Position numbers and translations under genes: made by a program. Under the pieces are notes generated by a model. That model made no database searches, had not been told where the DNA came from, and was given only the letters and a program-made list of their open reading frames with translations. From contig JAFTUO010000035.1 in the NCBI GenBank assembly GCA_017466215.1, positions 17,309 to 81,308 on the forward strand: a DNA stretch of 64,000 nucleotides, given 5' to 3'. Positions 46,265 to 54,039 of the stretch are shown piece by piece (the first letter of the stretch is position 1; the number at the start of each line of letters is the position of its first letter). This DNA is from Oscillospiraceae bacterium. GTDB taxonomy: Bacteria > Bacillota > Clostridia > Oscillospirales > Oscillospiraceae.

Positions 46265-46675
46265 TTGGCTGTGAAACATAAAATCAGTATACCGGCAGGT
46301 GTCATCATCGGCGTAATCGCGGCGGTTGCCGTGATGCTGATCGGGGCGCTGGTAATGTCATATCTGATCGTAAAAGAAACCGTGGGGATGAGCAGCGCAG
46401 GGATCGGCGCAATGGTGATCGTAGCGATCTCATCGGCGCTGGGCGTGTGGTTAGCTTCGGCGTTAACAAAGCAGAAGAAGCTGCTGGTATGCGGCTTGAC
46501 GGCATTGATTTATTATCTGGTGCTGCTAAGTATTACTGCGGTATTTTTCGACGGCGTCTATGACGCAGTGGGATTGACGGCGCTGATGGTCATCCTCGGG
46601 GCAGGGGGGATATTGCTGTGCGGATTGCGCAAAAAATCCTCTAAAAGCAAGATCAAAATTCCTGCTTATCGTTAA
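46265..46675 (+). CDS. Small four-helix membrane protein (TIGR04086-like)
   Basis: A 136-residue membrane protein with four hydrophobic segments (GVIIGVIAAVAVMLIGALVM; IGAMVIVAISSALGVWLASA; ALIYYLVLLSITAVFF; LTALMVILGAGGILLCGL) and a lysine-rich tail. This layout resembles the TIGR04086 family of clostridial membrane proteins of unknown role. The start is uncertain: AAGGGGAGG ends at 46258, so TTG 46265 is well spaced, while ATG 46259 is too close and GTG 46271 is possible. No neighbour suggests a function. Confidence 0.65.
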   Translation: MAVKHKISIPAGVIIGVIAAVAVMLIGALVMSYLIVKETVGMSSAGIGAMVIVAISSALGVWLASALTKQKKLLVCGLTALIYYLVLLSITAVFFDGVYDAVGLTALMVILGAGGILLCGLRKKSSKSKIKIPAYR

Positions 46676-47025
46676 GTTGTACAAAAATGTGCGGTGGGTA
46701 ATTATAATTTACCTGCTGCACAAATTTTGCAGGTAATCTTGCAAAACCTACATTTAGTGGACGATTTATTAACTGTGCGCAACATCTTGGTAAATAGTCA
46801 AAAATGGTACATATTTATTCCGCGCCAGTTAATTTTGTTTACATAACAATGTTGACATAAAAATCGGCATAATTGACAAAAATCGTAAAAATGAACAAAA
46901 CATCCTTGCTTTTGCGTTGATTTTGGAGTATAGTATTCGTACAGTATGAATATATGGGGTAGGTTTGCCCTCTTGCGGTTGGTTTCCGTAATACTCCGGA
47001 CGCTAAATTTACGGAGGTTATGGAT
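46676..47025 (+). other. Intergenic region with hairpin, promoter and structured leader
   Basis: This 350-bp gap is A/T rich. TTACCTGC (46709-46716) pairs with GCAGGTAA (46729-46736), perhaps a weak end for the upstream gene. Two similar TTGACA-plus-A-run-plus-TCG boxes lie 21 bp apart (46852 and 46873). A promoter is at 46906-46934. The leader after it can form CCGTAA (46986-46991) / TTACGG (47009-47014), and CTCCG (46994-46998) can pair with the ribosome binding site. I see no further gene here. Confidence 0.5.
46906..46934 (+). promoter_or_regulatory. Promoter of the small membrane protein gene
   Basis: TTGCTT (46906-46911), a 17-nt spacer and TATAGT (46929-46934). It would give an untranslated leader of about 85 nt. 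Confidence 0.72.
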
Positions 47026-47541
47026 ATGCATAAGGACATTCGTTTTAAGGCCTTTTTTGTATGGATCAGACATCCTGCATTTGCGCTTCTTCTTTGGAGC
47101 GTTATGGGCTTGATTCTTGGTACCCTGTTTGCTGCGTTTGCGGACATCTCTTGTTTTTCTCTGATGCGCCAGGCTGTTACCGCCCCGGTGTCGATCGTTG
47201 TGTCCTTTGCTTCGCAGTTGCTGCCTTTTCTGATCGCCGCTTATGCGGTCAATATATCCGGGCTGTGGCTTCTGTACACGGTCTGCAGCTGTAAGCTGTT
47301 TTCCTTTGCTTATACGGGCTCATTGATCTGGGTCGCTTTCGGGTCAGCCGGCTGGCTGGTCAGATGGCTGTTCCTGTTTTCAGATATCATTCTTGTTCCT
47401 GTCCTTTGTTGGTACTGCTTCAGGCGGACGCTTGGAGATAGCTCTGAGAAGAAGGACTTCCGGATCTGTATAGGATTTGCGGTTATTACAGCACTGATAA
47501 ATTGTTTGTTCATTTCGCCGTTTCTGGCGAAGATCATTTAA
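47026..47541 (+). CDS. Unrecognised membrane protein upstream of xerD
   Basis: A 171-residue membrane protein with about five hydrophobic segments (AFALLLWSVMGLILGTLFAAF; VSFASQLLPFLIAAYAV; LIWVAFGSAGWLVRWLFLF; IILVPVLCWYCF; ICIGFAVITALINCLFI). I do not recognise the family. In Bacillus spoIIM lies a few genes upstream of xerD and has similar size and number of segments, but I see no convincing SpoIIM sequence match. ATG 47026 is 7 nt after GGAGGT; ATG 47020 is too close. Codon use is less biased than in neighbours. Confidence 0.6.
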   Translation: MHKDIRFKAFFVWIRHPAFALLLWSVMGLILGTLFAAFADISCFSLMRQAVTAPVSIVVSFASQLLPFLIAAYAVNISGLWLLYTVCSCKLFSFAYTGSLIWVAFGSAGWLVRWLFLFSDIILVPVLCWYCFRRTLGDSSEKKDFRICIGFAVITALINCLFISPFLAKII

Positions 47542-47559
47542 GGGAAGGTACGCGTATTC

Positions 47560-48444
47560 ATGTTGGACTTGATTCGGGCTTATGAAAATTACCTGTCCAA
47601 GGTAAAACAGGCCTCCGCCAACACAATAGCCTCCTATATGCGCGACATTCGGCAGTTTGCCGATTGGCTGAGCAGCAGCGGGGTAGCAAATGTGGTGGAT
47701 GCATCACAACTGAATATCAGCGATTATCTTACCCATCTGGAGGATGAGGGCCGCTCCGCAGCGACGGTATCCCGGAATCTTGCCAGTCTGAAGAATTTCT
47801 ACAGCTACGTGGTCTCCACCGGCTTCCTGGAGAAGACCCCGGTGGTTGACATTCACGTGGAGCGGGGAGAGAAGAAGCTTCCCCAGATCCTGAGTGGCCG
47901 TGAGATCGAGCTGCTGCTTGCACAGCCTGTCTGCGTGGACGCCAAGGGCTACCGCGACAAGGCAATGCTGGAGGTTATGTATGCCACCGGCATCCGCGTA
48001 ACGGAGCTGATCGAGCTGGATGTGGACGATGTGAATCTGGAGCTGGGCATCATTAAGTGTTCCAGCGCCCGTAAGTCCAGAGCGATTCCGCTGTACCCCG
48101 GCGCGCTGAAGGCGCTGAGCACCTATCTGAAGGATATTCGCAATTCAATGCTGGCTACTCCGGACGAGAGCGCACTGTTCGTTAACGTAAACGGCCAGCG
48201 GATGAGCCGTCAGGGCTTCTGGAAGATCCTGAAGCACTATCAGATCACCGCAAAGATCGAGAAAGAGATCACGCCCCACACGCTGCGCCACAGCTTCGCG
48301 GTGCATCTTCTTGAAAACGGCGCGGATCTGGGCTCTCTGCAGGAGCTGATGGGCCACAGCGATATTTCTTCCACACAGCTGTACACCCATATGGTGAATC
48401 AGAAGCTGAAGTCTGTCTACGAAAAATGCCATCCTAAAGCTTAA
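47560..48444 (+). CDS. xerD: Tyrosine recombinase XerD
   Basis: A 294-residue site-specific recombinase for chromosome dimer resolution. The N-terminal SAM-like DNA-binding domain contains TIASYMRDIRQFADWL. The catalytic set is Arg in ATGIRVTELIEL, Lys in the following beta-turn, HxxR in HTLRHSFAVHLL, His in LMGHSDISSTQLYTH and Tyr in the last motif. Length matches XerD (about 295). It lies 18 bp after the small membrane protein and ends at a terminator. Confidence 0.93.
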   Translation: MLDLIRAYENYLSKVKQASANTIASYMRDIRQFADWLSSSGVANVVDASQLNISDYLTHLEDEGRSAATVSRNLASLKNFYSYVVSTGFLEKTPVVDIHVERGEKKLPQILSGREIELLLAQPVCVDAKGYRDKAMLEVMYATGIRVTELIELDVDDVNLELGIIKCSSARKSRAIPLYPGALKALSTYLKDIRNSMLATPDESALFVNVNGQRMSRQGFWKILKHYQITAKIEKEITPHTLRHSFAVHLLENGADLGSLQELMGHSDISSTQLYTHMVNQKLKSVYEKCHPKA

Positions 48445-48445
48445 A

Positions 48446-48474
48446 ACACCTGTTCCGTATGTTGGAGCAGGTGT
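48446..48474 (+). terminator. Terminator after xerD
   Basis: ACACCTGTTCC pairs with GGAGCAGGTGT (11 bp, one G-T pair) around a 7-nt loop, followed by TTTTTT. Confidence 0.9.
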
Positions 48475-48484
48475 TTTTTTGCCG

Positions 48485-48506
48485 CCCTTTACACAAGGGG
48501 GCCTTT
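48485..48506 (-). repeat. Fragment of the palindromic repeat found at 63028
   Basis: These 22 bp are identical, in reverse complement, to 63025-63046, and similarity continues a few bases further. The core is CCCTTTACACAAGGGGGCC. Only the outer end of the element is present here, directly after the xerD terminator. Confidence 0.7.
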
Positions 48507-48533
48507 TCTTATTTTGTATGTTTCCAGTAAAAG

Positions 48534-48591
48534 GTTACAAAATGGCATCAAAAAGTTACGAATTATTACAAAATAGTAACAATACTGTAAC
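48534..48591 (+). promoter_or_regulatory. Phased GTTAC/GTAAC boxes upstream of the lipoprotein promoter
   Basis: GTTAC at 48534 and 48555 and GTAAC at 48576 and 48587 are spaced 21, 21 and 11 bp, close to whole turns of the helix. The last box touches the -35 element. TTACG-N5-TTACA at 48556-48570 also fits the direct-repeat style of OmpR-family response regulators. The binding protein is unknown. Confidence 0.45.
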
Positions 48592-48619
48592 TTGACAAGG
48601 AATATTCTTCCGGTATATG
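48592..48619 (+). promoter_or_regulatory. Promoter of the 48677 lipoprotein gene
   Basis: A perfect TTGACA (48592-48597), a 16-nt spacer and TATATG (48614-48619); TATGAT at 48616 with an 18-nt spacer is an alternative -10. Confidence 0.75.
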
Positions 48620-48676
48620 ATGGAAGTGCAGAAAGGATCCGGAGTCCTGCAACTCGATATTAAGGAGGGATGAAGA

Positions 48677-49753
48677 ATGAAGAGAACGCTGATGATACTG
48701 ATTGTTTTCGCGCTTCTTGTTTGTATGTGCGCCTGCCAAGCGACGCCGGCCTCCAATACCGGTAATCCTACGCAAACGACCACGCAACCCACGCAAACGC
48801 AGAAACCCACCGATCCTACAACTATGCAGACGCAACCTACACAGCCTACTGACCCCAGAATTGCGGAATTTCAGAATCTTCTGACGTGGAGCGGCGAAAA
48901 GCATTTTTATAATGATGCGTTGACTTCTGTCTATGATAATCCTGCTGATGTGGATCTGCAGATGCTGTTTTATGATGGCTTCAAGGATGAATCTCAGTCC
49001 CCCACTGAGCTGGAGCTGGAGCTTCTGGAGGGGAAGATGGGGCAGTTTTGGAAAGAGATGGATCTGATCCGTTTGCCTGCAGATAAGATGGAAGCCGTTC
49101 TGACGGAGCTGTTTGGCATCACGCTGGATGAAACCAATGGCATCGGCCTGGATAACTTGGTCTATCTTGAAGAGACAGATTGCTACTATATGGCGCATTC
49201 CGGCACACATTATGCAGATGTGACTGTTGTCTACGTTGAAACGCTGGAAGACGGCACCATGATGGTACAATATTCTGCCAAATCTTACGGCAATTATGTG
49301 GTAAAGCTGAAGCCTACAGAGGACGGCGGCTACCGGATCTTATCCAACACGGCCATTGACCATCTTTACACGCCGGAAGGTGTCTGGAATGTAGTCGGCG
49401 AATATTTTGCGCAGCGGGAAGCCTATCTGCTGGAAACATCGGCAGAAATGTCCAATATCAATCCCGGCATTCTACCTGATGAAGCTTCCCACCTGGCTGC
49501 GATCCATTCCTCTGGAGTGGAATGGCTGCGGTCGTTTATCACCATCGGCAGTGTTGACTGCTGGGATTCCCACGCGGAGGCAGTGGTCACTGAGACGGTT
49601 ATGTTCCGTGTAAACGGCACTGAACAGACGGAGACGGTCGTGCACACATTACAGCTTGGGCTGCTGGATGATGGCACGATTTTGGTGGTCAGTGACGGTT
49701 ATCAGGAAAATACCACCGGTTTTACCTCCTGTTCCTACGTTCCTGCTGACTAA
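48677..49753 (+). CDS. Lipoprotein with Thr/Pro/Gln-rich stalk, unknown function
   Basis: A 358-residue lipoprotein (signal ending MCAC near residue 19). Residues about 25-60 are a repeated threonine, glutamine and proline stalk (TQTTTQPTQTQKPTDPTT). The remainder is an acidic extracellular domain with no motif I recognise; its second half has beta-strand patterns (MVQYSAKSYGNYVVKLKPTE; TILVVSDGYQENTTGF). AAGGAGGG lies before the ATG. It has its own promoter with unusual upstream boxes and ends at a hairpin shared with a large convergent surface protein whose stalk is alike. Confidence 0.75.
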   Translation: MKRTLMILIVFALLVCMCACQATPASNTGNPTQTTTQPTQTQKPTDPTTMQTQPTQPTDPRIAEFQNLLTWSGEKHFYNDALTSVYDNPADVDLQMLFYDGFKDESQSPTELELELLEGKMGQFWKEMDLIRLPADKMEAVLTELFGITLDETNGIGLDNLVYLEETDCYYMAHSGTHYADVTVVYVETLEDGTMMVQYSAKSYGNYVVKLKPTEDGGYRILSNTAIDHLYTPEGVWNVVGEYFAQREAYLLETSAEMSNINPGILPDEASHLAAIHSSGVEWLRSFITIGSVDCWDSHAEAVVTETVMFRVNGTEQTETVVHTLQLGLLDDGTILVVSDGYQENTTGFTSCSYVPAD

Positions 49754-49760
49754 GATATAG

Positions 49761-49792
49761 AATAAGCGCGCTGCGAAAGCAGCGCGCTTATT
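49761..49792. terminator. Bidirectional terminator
   Basis: A perfect 14-bp stem (AATAAGCGCGCTGC / GCAGCGCGCTTATT) with a GAAA loop between convergent genes. Confidence 0.93.
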
Positions 49793-49794
49793 TC

Positions 49795-52200
49795 TTATTT
49801 CTTCTTTTTGCGGATGACAAGGAAGGCAGCTGTACCGCCGCCGGCGATCACGACAAACGCGATCACCGCAGGCAGGATCCATCTGTTGTTGGGCGCATCC
49901 GTTTGACCGTTATTCAAAATCAGCGCATAGTGGGAGAAATGATCTGTACAGAAGCTGATACTGCCATCACTGGTGATATCCATTACCTCCACAGAGCCGT
50001 CCTCGGCCAGGTACAGAACAGACAAATCCTTGCTTGTGTCAATGTTGGAGAATGTGATCTGGGCCGTTCCGCCAAGATCGTGAATATCGGTGTCGCCAGC
50101 GGTCAGCTCCACATCCAGCAAACAGACAAGGCTCTTGCCCTCGAGGGCCTTTTGCTGATCCTCGTTTAATGCAGTGTAAAGTTGCTGTGTGGTCTCAATG
50201 CAGATGTTTTCGCCGGCTGCGCTCTTGCTCAGAGACTTCAAAACGGCGTTATCAAGCTGGACAGCAATATTCCCCGGGAAATCAAATGCAATGCTGCAGC
50301 CCTTGTCAGCGGCTACCTGCAGCGCGTCAGCGCTGATGCGGAAGCTTTCGCCGATCTGGGTGGTGGAGAAGGAAAGCACATTTTCCGTTGCACCGTCAAT
50401 GGCCTTATCAATATCATCTTTGGTGATCAGCTGGCTGGAGATGGGAGTATCCTGATCGCCGCTGCCTTCGGTGGGTGCGGACGGTGCCGCTGCATCTGTG
50501 CTGACAGGCTCTGTGGCTTGTGTGGCCTCAGTGGGCGCCTGAGTAGGGGAGGTGGGAGCAGCTGTAGCAGGCTGAGTCGGTGCGGATGTAGGGGGCGTGG
50601 TGCTGCCCTGAGAGGAAGATCCGCCAGTATATTTGACGCTTACAGAGCTTCTGCCAAACAGCTGGACCAGTTCGTATGTTACACCGGCATCCAGATTTAA
50701 GGTAAAGACCAGTTTTTCAGAAAATGCTTCCTTAAAATATAAGGGATCTTCTTCCACATTTTCGTAGACGCTGAACAGCATCTCCCGATTGGGGATCAAT
50801 GTGAACTGATACTTGCCGGACTTGGCAGGTGTAAATTCAGCGGCAGTTCCGCCGATGGTTAAGTTCAGCGTTTTGCCCTCTTTCAGGATGGGAAGCTTGC
50901 CGGGTGCAGTCAGCTCAATGGAGGCAGAAATGTTACCGACTTTAGCTGTGATGGTTGCTGTTCCAGCCTTGCGGATGCCCAGCTCCAGTACTGTGTCAGA
51001 TTCGTAAACGATGTTGAACACAGTTGGATCGCTGACGCTCCAGGTAACACCCTCCAGGCAGCCGCAAATCGGGTCAATATCAATACCCAAGAAATAGGTG
51101 TCGCTATGAAAATTGGCCACATAAATGCTGGCAGATTTGACCGTGCCTACTTTTTCAAACTTGAATGTGCCGGTTACAGAGCCCTCAGGGCTGGCCCATT
51201 CCTGAAGCATCACCGTGTACTGCTTTCCGGCGACCAGGTCGAAAACAACGCCTTCTGTGCCGTCAGAGGTCATAAATTCAGTGCCCAGCATATCGCCGGC
51301 ATCGCCAAGAACCTCAAAGCGCATACATCCGGTGGTGCGCACCATATATTTGCCGGATGCAGAGGGCGTGAGATAATATTTTGCGATCTCGTCCTTTTTC
51401 AGAGAGACGGTCTTTGTGTCGTTGATGTCCCAGACGGGATATTCATTCTTGGGTGCTTCGCCCGGACGGATCCAGGCCGTGTCCGTTACGGTGTTGCCAT
51501 CAAAGCCGAATTTCTGGATGCAGACAAGGTAAAGATTGCCTTTTTCCAGGTAAAACAGCGATCCTTCCTGCGTATCTGTGTTCCAGGATTCCAGATGTTC
51601 CGGTTCGTGAGGAAAATGATTGGGCGCCTGTACAACGGGGCTTAAATTGACGCGAATATTGGAAGTATTTCTGCCAACGCAGTATGTACCGGACTCAGCA
51701 GGGGAGTACAGATAGTATTCACATTCCTCGTCTGCCAATGTTACTGTGATCTTTTGGTTATCCTTAATGTAGGGATAGTCAGGAAGTATCAGCGAATTAT
51801 CCCAGGGGGCGATGGTAACATTTTCCGTGTAGGAGCCGGTTTGCGGGTCTTCCATACCGTTGTAGTTAAACCAAATCAGATATTCTGTTCCGGCGGTCAG
51901 ATTATAGATGTCATAGGAGTAATTATCTTCACCGGACCAATTCTCGCGCTCCATATAATCGCCGTTTGCGCAGTGTAGCTCATAGTCCATTGGCGTCCAG
52001 GTTTTGCGCTTGATTGCATATTGTCCGGTTTCGCTTGGAATATAGCGGTAGGTTACAGGCGACCCTTCCACAACTGTGATGGTTTTGGTTTCCTCAGAAG
52101 CAGCCCAGGTAAGAACTTCGTCATCCGCAGATACTGCAGTGCAAATAAAAACTGACAGGAGAAGGACCAACAAGATGCGAATTGCTGATTTGATCTTCAT
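49795..52200 (-). CDS. Large cell-surface protein with Pro/Thr stalk and C-terminal membrane anchor
   Basis: An 801-residue exported protein. The signal peptide is about residues 1-26 (ending AVSA). The extracellular part holds several similar beta-rich units (VTYRYIPSETGQYAIK, CEYYLYSPAESGTYCVG, AKYYLTPSASGKYMVRT, AAEFTPAKSGKYQFTL) that resemble PPC-type surface domains, and a Big_2-like Ig segment near residues 370-440. A stalk of Thr, Pro, Ala and Gln follows (about 535-595), then a last beta domain and a C-terminal membrane helix with RKKKK. There is no LPxTG. AGG lies 8 nt before ATG 52200; an ATG 6 nt earlier is too close. It follows pfkA on the same strand after 30 bp. The function is unknown. 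Confidence 0.75.
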   Translation of the reverse strand: MKIKSAIRILLVLLLSVFICTAVSADDEVLTWAASEETKTITVVEGSPVTYRYIPSETGQYAIKRKTWTPMDYELHCANGDYMERENWSGEDNYSYDIYNLTAGTEYLIWFNYNGMEDPQTGSYTENVTIAPWDNSLILPDYPYIKDNQKITVTLADEECEYYLYSPAESGTYCVGRNTSNIRVNLSPVVQAPNHFPHEPEHLESWNTDTQEGSLFYLEKGNLYLVCIQKFGFDGNTVTDTAWIRPGEAPKNEYPVWDINDTKTVSLKKDEIAKYYLTPSASGKYMVRTTGCMRFEVLGDAGDMLGTEFMTSDGTEGVVFDLVAGKQYTVMLQEWASPEGSVTGTFKFEKVGTVKSASIYVANFHSDTYFLGIDIDPICGCLEGVTWSVSDPTVFNIVYESDTVLELGIRKAGTATITAKVGNISASIELTAPGKLPILKEGKTLNLTIGGTAAEFTPAKSGKYQFTLIPNREMLFSVYENVEEDPLYFKEAFSEKLVFTLNLDAGVTYELVQLFGRSSVSVKYTGGSSSQGSTTPPTSAPTQPATAAPTSPTQAPTEATQATEPVSTDAAAPSAPTEGSGDQDTPISSQLITKDDIDKAIDGATENVLSFSTTQIGESFRISADALQVAADKGCSIAFDFPGNIAVQLDNAVLKSLSKSAAGENICIETTQQLYTALNEDQQKALEGKSLVCLLDVELTAGDTDIHDLGGTAQITFSNIDTSKDLSVLYLAEDGSVEVMDITSDGSISFCTDHFSHYALILNNGQTDAPNNRWILPAVIAFVVIAGGGTAAFLVIRKKKK

Positions 52201-52230
52201 AATCATAACCTCGCACGAAAAATATGTATT

Positions 52231-53202
52231 TTAGATACCGGTCATAGCGTCCAGGACGCTAACCTCCATATTCTGAATACCGCGCTCCATAGCCAGAGCC
52301 TCGTCGATGTCAATATCGGTGAAGCTGCCTTCGCTGGTGCAGACAACACGGTTCGTCTTGCCTTGCAGCAACAATTCTACTGCCAAATAGCCCATTTTCG
52401 TGGCGTTGACACGATCGCGGGCGGTAGGGGAGCCGCCACGCTGGATGTGACCCAGAACAGTAACCCGGGGATCCAGTCCAATGGCGTCCTTCAGCTTTGC
52501 GGCGATGTCCGCAGCAGAGCCTGCGCCCTCAGCAAGTACGATCATATAGTGGGTAAAGCCTTTCAGATGTGCCTTGCGGATCTTTTCGACAACGTCTTTT
52601 TCGAAATCAATGGGCTTTTCCGGAACGAGGACAGCTGTTGCGCCAACGGCCAGACCCACATACATAGCCAGATAGCCGGCATTTCGGCCCATAACCTCAA
52701 CAACGGAGCAACGCTCGTGGGACTGCATGGTATCACGCAGCCGGTCGATACAATCAATGGCCGTATTTGCAGCGGTATCAAAGCCGATACTGTAATTGGT
52801 GCAGCAAATATCGTTGTCAATGGTGGCAGGAACAGCGACCACATTGACGCCGTGGTGGCTCAGAGCTCTGGCACCGCGGAACGTACCGTCACCGCCAATG
52901 GCTACAATGCCGTCCAAACCCAGGAATTTGCAGGTGGAAACTGCCTTCTGCTGGCCTTCCTCGGTCATAAATTCCTTGCTCCGGGCGGTATACAGAATCG
53001 TGCCGCCGCGGTTGATGGTGCGGCTGACGCTCTTTTCGTCCAGCTTGATAATATCGCCGGTGATCAGGCCGTTATAGCCTCTGCGGATGCCGTAGCATTC
53101 CACGCCGTGATAAAGGGCAGTACGGACGACGGCGCGGACGGCAGCATTCATACCGGGGGCATCGCCACCGCTGGTCAAAACACCGATTCTTTTAACACTC
53201 AT
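52231..53202 (-). CDS. pfkA: ATP-dependent 6-phosphofructokinase
   Basis: A 323-residue glycolytic kinase making fructose 1,6-bisphosphate. Marks: LTSGGDAPGMNAAVR at the start, the ATP site AIGGDGTFRGA, the catalytic PATIDNDI, the substrate residues VEVMGRNAGYLA and GHIQRGGSPTARDR. Gly in GGDGT rather than Asp-containing GGDDT points to ATP, not pyrophosphate, as donor. ATG 53202 has GGAGG 7 nt upstream. The surface-protein gene follows downstream on the same strand. Confidence 0.96.
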   Translation of the reverse strand: MSVKRIGVLTSGGDAPGMNAAVRAVVRTALYHGVECYGIRRGYNGLITGDIIKLDEKSVSRTINRGGTILYTARSKEFMTEEGQQKAVSTCKFLGLDGIVAIGGDGTFRGARALSHHGVNVVAVPATIDNDICCTNYSIGFDTAANTAIDCIDRLRDTMQSHERCSVVEVMGRNAGYLAMYVGLAVGATAVLVPEKPIDFEKDVVEKIRKAHLKGFTHYMIVLAEGAGSAADIAAKLKDAIGLDPRVTVLGHIQRGGSPTARDRVNATKMGYLAVELLLQGKTNRVVCTSEGSFTDIDIDEALAMERGIQNMEVSVLDAMTGI

Positions 53203-53880
53203 AGTGGATTCCTCCATATGTTATAATTTTCTGATTATATTGTAAAACTTAGCAGGGGAAATGTAAAGCAATTTTTCGATCCATTGACATTTAAAGATTG
53301 TTAGAATTTGCAAATTTTGAACTTTTGCAGGGGAGAATGACTGCAAAATAGTGATATTAACGTATAAAATGCCACTTTTACGCAAAAAACGGGCCTAAAC
53401 ATATGAATTTCAACGCGTTTTTTGACGTTTTTGGGCCAAAATGCGAATGCGAACAAAATAGCGAAAATGTTTGTAAACGAAATTGTCAATAAATAGGCAA
53501 GTGCGTTATGTGCACTCGCAGGTTTGATACGGCGTGTGATCAATCCGTTTGCTGAAACAATAATCTATGACCGAATGTATGATCGCTCAGAATTACATCT
53601 GACTAAGAATGAAAGAAAATAATTAATGAAGATTACGGTAATTTTGCTCAGTATATAGTGGCATTCTGCTGAATCTGCATTGATTGATTTTTGCTGAGCA
53701 AAGCTGGAGTAATGTCAATGCAATGTGGAATGAAGATTGCGCAGTGGCAGAGAAATGCAATGGAGAGATCTGCGCGAGCAGTAATGACCAAAGTATTGCT
53801 GCAAATCGTGAGAACAAGGCAAAATACGCAGATATTGCGAAAATAGCGCTCCAGAGCCCGAAAAGCCTCAAAAATAGCCC

Positions 53881-53909
53881 TTGACAAATTATTAAATTTA
53901 ATATTTAAT
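53881..53909 (+). promoter_or_regulatory. Promoter of the second recombinase gene
   Basis: TTGACA (53881-53886), a 17-nt A/T-only spacer and TTTAAT (53904-53909). It would start about 120 nt upstream of the gene, just before the palindrome. Confidence 0.68.
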
Positions 53910-53929
53910 ATATATTGAAAACAACCCCT

Positions 53930-53963
53930 TGAACGCAACAAAATTTTTATTTTGTTGCGTTCA
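53930..53963. repeat. Perfect 15-bp inverted repeat in the recombinase leader
   Basis: TGAACGCAACAAAAT and ATTTTGTTGCGTTCA are exact inverse copies around TTTT. No T run follows on the plus strand, so it is not a standard terminator for that strand. It could be an RNA leader hairpin, an operator or a recombinase site. Confidence 0.7.
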
Positions 53964-54039
53964 GTGCGTAGGCGGATCGGGATTCGGGATCAAGGTCCAG
54001 CCTGCCCTCTTTGGCAAATTTTTGGTTTGGAGGTCATTT

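Larger units (their letters stand above)
53203..54039 (+). other. 837-bp gene-free region between pfkA and a recombinase
   Basis: A/T-rich DNA with no open frame that has both a start and a ribosome binding site. The left end holds pfkA control sequences. TTTGCTCAG (53643-53651) and CTGAGCAAA (53694-53702) form a 9-bp inverted repeat 42 nt apart. A TTGACA promoter lies at 53881 and a perfect 15-bp palindrome at 53930-53963. A small RNA or the remnant of an inserted element is possible, but I cannot show either. Confidence 0.45.

Noticed and set aside
46709-46736. Hairpin after the small membrane protein gene considered as a terminator.
   Set aside because: The stem is only 8 bp, the loop is large and no T run follows, so I list it only within the intergenic region.
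53684-53884. A 66-codon open frame on the plus strand, and a 97-codon one on the minus strand, in the gap before the recombinase.
   Set aside because: Neither has a ribosome binding site, and the amino acid composition looks random.
53881-53920. A/T-rich sequence considered as a possible dif site near the recombinase genes.
   Set aside because: I could not align it with the two 11-bp arms and 6-bp spacer of known Firmicutes dif sites; it reads better as a promoter.
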